A stretch of DNA of 13,930 bases from AM-1111 sp046302135 (GTDB lineage: Bacteria > Bacteroidota > Bacteroidia > B-17B0 > Aurantibacillaceae): assembly GCA_046302135.1 (NCBI GenBank), contig JBKCIQ010000128.1, positions 1 to 13,930 of the forward strand. Reading direction: 5' to 3'. Below are positions 7,754-13,930 of this stretch, one piece after another. The notes beneath the pieces are model-generated. The model had not been told where the DNA came from. It saw only the letters and a list, made by a program, of their open reading frames with translations, and did no database searches. Made by a program: the position numbers and the translations under genes. The stretch's first letter is position 1, and every line of letters starts with the position of its first letter.

Positions 7754-8401
7754 ATGAAGAAAATCAAAACCATCATCAGAAAGTGGATTAACAAATTCAC
7801 AACTTTGCTTATTATTGTCTCAACTCTGCCTGTTATAGGACAGGTCAATGATCAGGGTAAAAAAAATCAAAAGTCACCTTCAATAGTTTTCAGAGAAAAA
7901 TCAGGCAGGCTTGATTCCTCATTCAAAAACCCTAAACCGGATGCAATCAATTCATCTGAAAACTGCGTTAGGTATCAAAGAAATGCTGAGGTAAAATATG
8001 ATTATTTAAAATTGACTTTAAATAATGAATTAAAAAATTCAATTATTAGTCATATGGAGAAAGCAGGAAAAGAACCTATTAAATTCAGAATGAAGTGCTA
8101 CAGTAGTGCGCCAGCAGGCACTAAAATTGAAATGTTGGTAGGAAAAAATATTGGAGAAAAAGATTATCCTGATGGAACGCTTGGGCAATTTAAAACCAAA
8201 ACAACATCAAGCGGAAAATGGGAAGAACTGGAATTTGAATTTATACAAACGCCCAACGGAAGTACAGTAAGCGCTAATCAAATCAATCAGATCACTTTGT
8301 TATTTAATCCGGAGAGTAGCAGTTCGGATTATTTCTATTTCGATATTAACATTACCCCAGTCACAAAAAATAACTCTTCAAATAAAATAATCAAGGATTA
8401 G
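7754..8401 (+). CDS. Secreted jelly-roll (CBM-like) protein
   Basis: A 215-residue exported protein. It has a long basic n-region (KKIKTIIRKWINK), a hydrophobic core and a probable cleavage site after VIGQ. Residues from about 40 to 205 resemble the galactose-binding-like jelly-roll module attached to many Bacteroidota glycoside hydrolases: NPKPDAINSSENCVRYQRN, then alternating strands FRMKCYSSAPAGTKIEMLVG, a TTSSGKWEELEFEF strand, and a C-terminal INQITLLFNPESSSSDYFYFDI. No catalytic domain is attached, so a free-standing glycan-binding role is inferred rather than shown. The ATG at 7754 gives a cleaner signal peptide than the GTG at 7739 and fits the candidate promoter. The gene ends 12 nt before the GH15 gene, implying co-transcription. 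Confidence 0.85.
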   Translation: MKKIKTIIRKWINKFTTLLIIVSTLPVIGQVNDQGKKNQKSPSIVFREKSGRLDSSFKNPKPDAINSSENCVRYQRNAEVKYDYLKLTLNNELKNSIISHMEKAGKEPIKFRMKCYSSAPAGTKIEMLVGKNIGEKDYPDGTLGQFKTKTTSSGKWEELEFEFIQTPNGSTVSANQINQITLLFNPESSSSDYFYFDINITPVTKNNSSNKIIKD

Positions 8402-8413
8402 AATTAAATCTAC

Positions 8414-10861
8414 ATGCCTGAAAATAAAGAAAAGTATGCTTTTGGCTGGCCGGGAATTGATGCCCGTTGGACCTCTAGCGCAAAAACAGGAGTTGGTACG
8501 GCCCTTAATCCAGCAAGTAAGGTTTGGTTTTCAATAAGTCACGGAATTTTAAATGAAATTTATTACCCTCAGGTGGATCAGGCATGCACCAGAGATATGG
8601 AATTCATTATTACTGATGGAGTAGATTTTTTTTCAGAAGAAAAAAGAGACACAGATTCAAGGATAAATACAATTTCCAGAGGAGTACCTGGATATCAAAT
8701 TATCAATACCTGCAAACAAAAACATTATCGAATTGAGAAGGAAATTATAACCGACCCCAATAGAGACACCTTGATTCAAAGAATTAAGTTTATTCCATCA
8801 AAAAACAAAAGAGATCAACTTAAACTTTATATTTTGCTTGCACCTCATATCGGCAACCGAGGATCAGGCAATCATGGCTGGACAGGAGATTACAAAGGAG
8901 TCGAAATGTTATTTGCCCAACGTGAAGACACCACATTGGCATTATCGTGCAATATTGGTTTTAAGAAAAAATCAGTTGGATTTGTAGGAAGCTCAGATGG
9001 CTGGCAAGATTTATATCAACACAAAAAAGTTACCTGGGAATTTGAACATGCCAAAAATGGAAACATTGCATTGTGCGCAGAGATTCCCTTAGGCAAAGGA
9101 ATAGAAAAAGAATTCACTTTAGTTTTAGGTTTTGGCAGGAATCAAAATGAGGCCGGCATGCGAACCAAAGCAAGCATGCTAGAAAATTACGAAAAGACGA
9201 AATCACAATTTACAAGAGAATGGCAAAGGTGGCAACGTAAACTTTATGTTTTTGAAAACGGAAAAACCAAAAACAGATTATTTTCTATCAGTGCGGCTAT
9301 GCTCAAAGTACATGAATCTAAACGTCATCCGGGGGGACTCATTGCCAGTCTATCTATTCCGTGGGGCGTAAGTAAAGGAGATGATGACTTAGGAGGATAT
9401 CATTTGGTATGGCCAAGAGATTTAGTTCAAACGGCCGGAGGATTGTTAGCAGCAAGAGCAATCAATGATGCAAAACGAGTTTTAAATTATTTACAAGTAA
9501 CACAGGAAGAAGATGGGCATTGGTGTCAGAATATGTGGTTGGATGGAAATCCATATTGGCATGGAATTCAGATGGACCAAACTGCAAGTCCAATTTTGTT
9601 GATTGATTTAATTCATAGAGAAGCAAAACTTTCCAAAACGGAACTGAACAGATTCTGGCCAATGGTTAAAAAAGCTGCAATTTACATTCTTAAAAATGGT
9701 CCAACCACAGAACAAGACAGATGGGAAGAAAATGCAGGTTATTCAATTTATACCATAGCAGTTGAAATTGCTTCGTTATTGGCAGCGGCAGATTTTGCAG
9801 ACATGCAGGGAGAGAAAAAACTTTCCAATTATTTAAAAGAAACTGCAGACAACTGGAACGATAATATTGAAAAGTGGTGTTATGTTGAAAATACAGATTT
9901 AGCTAAACAAAACAATATAGAAGGTTATTATGTAAGAATAAATACTTTGACTGCCGCTGAATCATATATAGATGGAAACGAAAGAATAAAAATCAGTAAT
10001 AGATTAGCCGGGGACAACGAATGTTTAGTTTCAGAAATGTTTAGTCCGGATGCATTGGCTTTGGTTAGATTCGGATTGAGAAAAGCAAATGACTCGAAAA
10101 TTTTAAACACTATAAAGATATTAGACAAATACCTAAAGTATGAAGGGAAACATGGTCCGGTTTGGTACAGATACAATAAAGACGGATACGGCGAACACAA
10201 AGATGGTAATCCATATAATGGTATAGGAGAAGGAAGGCCATGGCCATTGCTTTCGGGCGAAAGAGCACATTATGAAATAGCCATAGGAAATTTAGAATCT
10301 GCAGAGAGAATTCAAAAATCAATTGAACAATATGCAGGAGCCACAGGCCTTCTGCCTGAACAGATATGGGATAAACCAGACTTACCTGAAAAGGAATTAT
10401 ACAATAGTAAAGCAAGTGGGGCCGCTATGCCATTGGCCTGGGCACATGCAGAATACATTAAACTTTGTCGCTCACTTGAATCGGGAAAAATATTTGATAT
10501 GCCTTCAGGTACAAAAAAAAGATATATAGACAATCAAACTAAATCTCTTCATCAAATTGTAAATATTAAAAAGCCAATTAAAACTTTCAGACTAGAAAAG
10601 ACACTTAGACTAGTCAACGATAAAAATTTTAGTATTGAATACAAGGTTAATAATGAAAATCTTCATCGGAGAGATTCAAGTGAGATAACTGAAGACATTT
10701 ATTTACTTGATATCCATCTTGAGAATTTAACTGAACAAGATGAGATTGAAATATTACCTATTGATAAAATCACAGGGGTTCCTTTATGTGATAAAATCAT
10801 ACTAACAAATGAGGAAAAATTATCATCCATAGATGCAGAAATTGCTGAATTATTTTATTAA
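8414..10861 (+). CDS. GH15 glycoside hydrolase (glucoamylase/glucodextranase type)
   Basis: An 815-residue inverting alpha-glucosidase that releases glucose from non-reducing ends of alpha-glucans; the exact substrate (starch, glycogen, dextran or trehalose type) cannot be read. Residues 1 to about 270 form the N-terminal beta-sandwich of prokaryotic GH15 enzymes (FGWPGIDARW, SHGILNEIYYPQVDQACTRD). An (alpha/alpha)6 barrel follows, with GGYHLVWPRD (Trp333, Arg335, Asp336, typical of subsite -1), RWEENAGYS with candidate general acid Glu438/Glu439, GRPWPLLSGERAHYE, and LLPEQIWD with candidate general base Glu649. A divergent beta-rich tail of about 110 residues closes the protein. The N-terminus (MPENKEKYAFGW) has no signal peptide, so the enzyme is probably cytoplasmic although the gene 12 nt upstream encodes an exported protein. 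The catalytic motifs appear intact. Confidence 0.95.
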   Translation: MPENKEKYAFGWPGIDARWTSSAKTGVGTALNPASKVWFSISHGILNEIYYPQVDQACTRDMEFIITDGVDFFSEEKRDTDSRINTISRGVPGYQIINTCKQKHYRIEKEIITDPNRDTLIQRIKFIPSKNKRDQLKLYILLAPHIGNRGSGNHGWTGDYKGVEMLFAQREDTTLALSCNIGFKKKSVGFVGSSDGWQDLYQHKKVTWEFEHAKNGNIALCAEIPLGKGIEKEFTLVLGFGRNQNEAGMRTKASMLENYEKTKSQFTREWQRWQRKLYVFENGKTKNRLFSISAAMLKVHESKRHPGGLIASLSIPWGVSKGDDDLGGYHLVWPRDLVQTAGGLLAARAINDAKRVLNYLQVTQEEDGHWCQNMWLDGNPYWHGIQMDQTASPILLIDLIHREAKLSKTELNRFWPMVKKAAIYILKNGPTTEQDRWEENAGYSIYTIAVEIASLLAAADFADMQGEKKLSNYLKETADNWNDNIEKWCYVENTDLAKQNNIEGYYVRINTLTAAESYIDGNERIKISNRLAGDNECLVSEMFSPDALALVRFGLRKANDSKILNTIKILDKYLKYEGKHGPVWYRYNKDGYGEHKDGNPYNGIGEGRPWPLLSGERAHYEIAIGNLESAERIQKSIEQYAGATGLLPEQIWDKPDLPEKELYNSKASGAAMPLAWAHAEYIKLCRSLESGKIFDMPSGTKKRYIDNQTKSLHQIVNIKKPIKTFRLEKTLRLVNDKNFSIEYKVNNENLHRRDSSEITEDIYLLDIHLENLTEQDEIEILPIDKITGVPLCDKIILTNEEKLSSIDAEIAELFY

Positions 10862-10964
10862 AATAAACTTGTAATAAATTCCACACTCAGCGAATATTTT
10901 TCCCCATTTAAACCAGCAAAAAAAGCAATTAAATAATAGATCAACTTTCACAACAGTACTAAAT

Positions 10965-10972
10965 TAAATTTA
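10965..10972 (+). promoter_or_regulatory. Weak -7-like element before the TPR gene
   Basis: TAAATTTA differs from TAnnTTTG only at the last base and lies 25 nt before the ATG of the TPR gene, inside the 136-nt gap after the GH15 gene. The gap is AT-rich, so chance matches are likely. It is offered only as the best candidate for a separate promoter of the TPR/barrel/hydrolase run. Confidence 0.25.
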
Positions 10973-10997
10973 TCTCCAACGATAAATGTGAAAGAAG

Positions 10998-12179
10998 ATG
11001 AAAAAAATAATTTTATTATCAATAGTTGTTTTCAGCTGGTGGAATCAAAAGATACTAGGAAACAATCTAAATGAATTAAGCAAGTTTGGCAGAGATACTG
11101 TAATAAATAAAGATTCAGTCTTTATCAAATTGATGGAGCTAGCTTCAGAAAAAGAAAAGGAGGGCAATTTAATTACAGCAATTGATCTCTACACTAAGGC
11201 ACTAATACACGATTCAACCTCAGGAACTGCACTACTTCATAGAGGCATGTGTAAACAGGCACTTAATGATTTCCCAGGTGCTGAACTTGATTACTATAAG
11301 GCCATCAATACAGGTTTAAGTTTACAGGAATCGTACGAAACCTACTATAACCGAGGAATAATGAAAATATTTTCAGGTGATTTTGAAAAAGCCAAAAATG
11401 ATTTTGATGTAGCGATTGAATTGAATCCTGAATTTGTTGATGCATATTACAACCGAAGTGTAATTAAGGGCAAGCTAGGTGATTTTGAAGGAGAGTTAGA
11501 GGACATCGACAAAGTAATTTATTTAAGACCAGGAGACGACAATGCGTATAACAGCAGGGGCATAGTCAAATCTATTATTGGAGATATGCGTGGTGCATTA
11601 AATGATTATTCAGAATGTATTCATATAAATAAAAACAATGCTGATGCATTTTTTAATCGTGGAATTGTGTATTATGAGATAATGAAATTCGAAGAATGCA
11701 TTGAGGATTTCAATAATGCAATAAGATTAAAACCAGATGCAGAAAGTTATAACAGAAGAGGAAATGCAAAGCACCGACTAAACAACACAAAGGGTGCCTA
11801 CGAAGATTATTCTGAAGCAATAAAAATAGATCCAATTTCATTTGTAGGATACATCAACCGAGGAATGATTCTAATTGAAATGAAACAATTTGAATCGGCC
11901 TTAATGGACTTTGATGTTTCTATACTACTTAATCCTGATTATTCTGAAACCTATTTCTATAGAGCAATTGCATTGGAAGAAATCAAAAACTTTAACGAAA
12001 GTGCAGAAAGTTACAGTATGGCTATTTTTCTGAACCCTGAATTTGCGGAAGCATGGTATAGGAGAGGAATCATTCAGAAAAAAAGAGGTCAGGGTGATCA
12101 GGCTTGTAAGGACTTATATCAAGCATTTATTTTGGGACATGATCTTGCGGCAAATGAAATAAACAAAAACTGTAAGTAA
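10998..12179 (+). CDS. Exported TPR-repeat protein (about ten TPR units)
   Basis: A 393-residue protein with an N-terminal signal segment (MKKIILLSIVVFSWWNQKILG), probably periplasmic. From about residue 40 to the end it is a solenoid of roughly ten 34-residue tetratricopeptide units. Most carry the TPR pattern, for example YYNRGIMKIFSGDFEKAKND, AYYNRSVIKGKLGDFEGELE, FFNRGIVYYEIMKFEECIED and AWYRRGIIQKKRGQGDQACK, each ending near an N-P or D-P turn (ELNPEF, KIDPIS, LLNPDY, FLNPEF). TPR solenoids bind proteins; no enzyme motif is visible. It is followed after 6 nt by the barrel-like gene and then by the secreted hydrolase-like gene, so a scaffold role in an envelope complex is inferred, comparable to AlgK or the TPR part of PgaA/BcsC. 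A generic TPR adaptor unrelated to polysaccharide export remains possible. Confidence 0.9.
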   Translation: MKKIILLSIVVFSWWNQKILGNNLNELSKFGRDTVINKDSVFIKLMELASEKEKEGNLITAIDLYTKALIHDSTSGTALLHRGMCKQALNDFPGAELDYYKAINTGLSLQESYETYYNRGIMKIFSGDFEKAKNDFDVAIELNPEFVDAYYNRSVIKGKLGDFEGELEDIDKVIYLRPGDDNAYNSRGIVKSIIGDMRGALNDYSECIHINKNNADAFFNRGIVYYEIMKFEECIEDFNNAIRLKPDAESYNRRGNAKHRLNNTKGAYEDYSEAIKIDPISFVGYINRGMILIEMKQFESALMDFDVSILLNPDYSETYFYRAIALEEIKNFNESAESYSMAIFLNPEFAEAWYRRGIIQKKRGQGDQACKDLYQAFILGHDLAANEINKNCK

Positions 12180-12185
12180 AACCAA

Positions 12186-13115
12186 ATGACCTTGAACACA
12201 AAAAATATAGCTAGATATATTGTATTTGTTCTCTTGTTAATTCCCAAAATAAACAAATCTCAAATCAGAACAGATGAAGAGCCTAAGCGATTGTATTATG
12301 AAAGAACTGCCAGGATAAAAAAGTTCAAGGAAATGAAAAACATGAGGGATGTACTTCACCTTGATAAATTATGGATGGGCAAAAGAAGAATCAGTGGGGG
12401 TATTTCATATAATACAGGGAGGGTAATTGTTGATGACGGTAAAAATAAATTTCCGGTTTGGCGTCAAGCAATGGCATACTCAATACGATATAGGTTTTAT
12501 GAGGAATTTTGCATGAATCTCACCTTCTTTAATGAATTAAACAAACAAGTTATCGCTCCATGGATAGGAGATTATTCATTTGGATTTGGGAGATATAACT
12601 GGAAAAAAAGAAAAATAAATTTTGGTTACGAAAACTTCGGTAACCATAAATACAACGACAATTTTAAAACCTTCTTAGGGAAATTTTTAGAAGGATACAT
12701 ATTTTGTTCCTATAATTTTCAATTTCAAAAACTAAATAAATTTTTAAGAATAGATCCAAGTACAGCTGTTCACTTTGTAGCTTTCTCAAGGTATTCAGTA
12801 AATTTCAGAAACGACAGAGAGGAAACACTAGGAGGTTTGTTTAACGGAAAACCAGTAACCGGTTTAGCTGCAAGATATATTGTTTTGAAAGATATTTATA
12901 TAGAATCAGCAATATATTTTTATCTACCAGGTAGAAAACAACCATGGGATCCTGATTACTCCTATGGTTTTGGATATTTTAACTGGAGAGCATTTAGGAT
13001 TTCTATGACATACGGCAATTGGGCTATCAACCGTTTTCCATGGAACAGTAATTCCTACTCTTCATACGGATTTTTAGATGGAAACTTCAGAGTAGTTGCA
13101 AATTGGACTTGGTAA
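12186..13115 (+). CDS. Predicted outer-membrane beta-barrel-like protein with internal duplication
   Basis: A 309-residue exported protein of no family I recognise. A signal peptide (IARYIVFVLLLIPKINKS) is followed by a charged stretch (about 27-65) and then by many short strands rich in Tyr, Phe, Trp and Gly with alternating polarity, such as RISGGISYNTGRVIV, QAMAYSIRYRFYEEFCMNLTFF and LAARYIVLKDIYIESAIYFYLP. The chain ends in FRVVANWTW, an aromatic C-terminus as expected for an outer-membrane barrel. Two segments starting at residues 129 and 257 are clear repeats (DYSFGFGRYNW... and DYSYGFGYFNW...), 128 residues apart. It starts 6 nt after the TPR gene and ends 9 nt before the secreted hydrolase-like gene, a tight operon. 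An export pore for glycan is an inference; a lipid-binding or periplasmic beta protein is also possible. Confidence 0.8.
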   Translation: MTLNTKNIARYIVFVLLLIPKINKSQIRTDEEPKRLYYERTARIKKFKEMKNMRDVLHLDKLWMGKRRISGGISYNTGRVIVDDGKNKFPVWRQAMAYSIRYRFYEEFCMNLTFFNELNKQVIAPWIGDYSFGFGRYNWKKRKINFGYENFGNHKYNDNFKTFLGKFLEGYIFCSYNFQFQKLNKFLRIDPSTAVHFVAFSRYSVNFRNDREETLGGLFNGKPVTGLAARYIVLKDIYIESAIYFYLPGRKQPWDPDYSYGFGYFNWRAFRISMTYGNWAINRFPWNSNSYSSYGFLDGNFRVVANWTW

Positions 13116-13124
13116 AATTTAACA

Positions 13125-13930
13125 ATGAGTAGAATAATAATAACATTTTTAATCTTTCAATTTAATATTGGACTATCACAAATAAAATACATCATTGAAG
13201 ATTTTGAAGGAATAATAAATGAAAAAATCTGCTGGGAAAAAAACGGACTGTATACATTCGGAGAAACATCAGCTGAAATTAAAAAACATTCTGAAAATAA
13301 AAATAAAGTACGTTTACGAAATAACTTTATAAAAATCAGAAGCGATAAACAAAAATCTTTTGGAGGCTTCGGCAAATCCATAAATCACTATTTCTCAAAT
13401 CTAGAGGATAATGATTTTTTAAATTTTTATTATAGAAAGAAATCAGACGAGAAAAATGATACCATCCAAATAGAAATACAGGTAAATAACAATAAAATTG
13501 AAAAACCAAAAACATATCAAGTATATATACATCTAAAAAATGAAACAGAATGGAATTTAACTTCAATTCCCTTAAAATTATTTAAAACTGAAAAGCATAA
13601 AAAAAATAATACTGAAGAAACTCTCCAATTGAAGGGATACTTTAATCAAATAATAATTAAAACAAATAAACCAAATACAGAACTTGACATCGATTTCCTT
13701 TGCTTCAGCAATAACGAATTAAAGAATGATTTCAATATAGAAAACAATAATGAGCGTGGCGTTTGCCTTGGAATTTGGACCGGAAAAATAAATAAGGATA
13801 ATTTTACTGAAGCAGTAAATGAATTTGAGAACGGCTTTCAGGAATTCGGAAATAAAAAACATCTAGGAATAGTACATCTTTTCATTCCATTCTTCAATGA
13901 AAAGGATAACAAAACAGAAAATTACTTTGC
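13125..13930 (+). CDS. Secreted jelly-roll plus glycoside hydrolase-like protein (3' end outside window)
   Basis: An open reading frame of 268 codons with no stop before the window edge. A signal peptide (MSRIIITFLIFQFNIGLSQ) is followed by IIEDFEG, the usual opening of Bacteroidota jelly-roll carbohydrate-binding modules. The module runs to about residue 195: FLNFYYRKKS, IQIEIQVNNN, TYQVYIHLKNETEWNLTSIP, FNQIIIKTNKPNTELDIDFL. From about residue 212 the sequence GVCLGIWTGKI, then FENGFQEFGNKKHLGIVHLF, resembles the first strand and helix of TIM-barrel hydrolases of the GH26 type. The expected acid and base Glu residues would lie beyond the window, so activity cannot be judged. It begins 9 nt after the barrel-like gene. 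The two minus-strand open frames across it are shadows. Confidence 0.8.
   Translation, partial: MSRIIITFLIFQFNIGLSQIKYIIEDFEGIINEKICWEKNGLYTFGETSAEIKKHSENKNKVRLRNNFIKIRSDKQKSFGGFGKSINHYFSNLEDNDFLNFYYRKKSDEKNDTIQIEIQVNNNKIEKPKTYQVYIHLKNETEWNLTSIPLKLFKTEKHKKNNTEETLQLKGYFNQIIIKTNKPNTELDIDFLCFSNNELKNDFNIENNNERGVCLGIWTGKINKDNFTEAVNEFENGFQEFGNKKHLGIVHLFIPFFNEKDNKTENYF

Noticed and set aside
9928..10533. Open frames on both strands (up to 101 codons) inside the GH15 gene
   Set aside because: All overlap the well-supported GH15 frame with its conserved motifs; the translations have unnatural composition and no recognisable domain.
10850..10866. Palindrome TTATTTT-ATT-AAAATAA across the GH15 stop codon
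   Set aside because: The stem is only A-T pairs and is not followed by a T-run, so it is too weak to call a terminator; such repeats are expected by chance in AT-rich DNA.
10998..12179. TPR-coding region as a DNA tandem repeat
   Set aside because: The roughly 102-nt periodicity comes from degenerate TPR protein units; the nucleotide copies are strongly diverged and not a DNA repeat array.
13157..13566. Two minus-strand open frames near the right edge
   Set aside because: The plus-strand frame from 13125 is open to the window end, has a signal peptide and jelly-roll strands, and continues the operon. The minus frames are its shadows.
1..13930. RNA genes, CRISPR arrays, insertion sequences, att sites or riboswitches
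   Set aside because: I looked through all intergenic gaps, the longest being 200 nt at 7554-7753, and saw no tRNA fold, repeat-spacer pattern, transposase or conserved leader.

Overview
The window reads as chromosomal DNA from a member of the Bacteroidota, probably an AT-rich environmental lineage. The evidence is a family S46 dipeptidyl peptidase, promoter -7 elements of the TAnnTTTG type, almost no Shine-Dalgarno sequences, secreted proteins starting with short MKK-type signal peptides, and jelly-roll carbohydrate-binding domains typical of that phylum. No rRNA, tRNA, CRISPR array, insertion sequence or phage gene is visible.

Left part (1-7553), housekeeping and peptide metabolism. A secreted S46 dipeptidyl peptidase with an Arg at the specificity position (DPP11-like) is followed 15 nt later, in the same reading frame, by an MFS transporter that must start at a TTG codon. 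Convergent to these, with one base between stop codons, is ATP-dependent phosphoenolpyruvate carboxykinase (pckA), which has its own Bacteroidota-type promoter. Behind a strong hairpin terminator lies a second minus-strand operon, read in the order DUF423 membrane protein, M32 carboxypeptidase, small lipoprotein. Peptide breakdown outside the cell (S46) and inside it (M32) next to the gluconeogenic PckA fits a cell living on amino acids, although that link is only inferred.

A divergent promoter region (7554-7753) separates this from the right part (7754-13930), where everything is on the plus strand and concerns glycans. A secreted jelly-roll protein sits 12 nt before a cytoplasmic GH15 glucoamylase-type enzyme. 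After 136 nt comes a tight three-gene run: a periplasmic protein with about ten TPR units, a protein that looks like an outer-membrane beta-barrel with an internal duplication, and a secreted protein cut by the window edge that has a jelly-roll domain and then the apparent start of a glycoside hydrolase barrel.

The TPR + barrel + secreted hydrolase trio resembles the periplasmic and outer-membrane half of synthase-dependent exopolysaccharide systems (AlgK/AlgE, PgaA, BcsC with their companion hydrolases), but split into separate genes. No glycosyltransferase is inside the window, so this is a hypothesis. It is the most interesting part, and the sequence just beyond 13930 should decide it.
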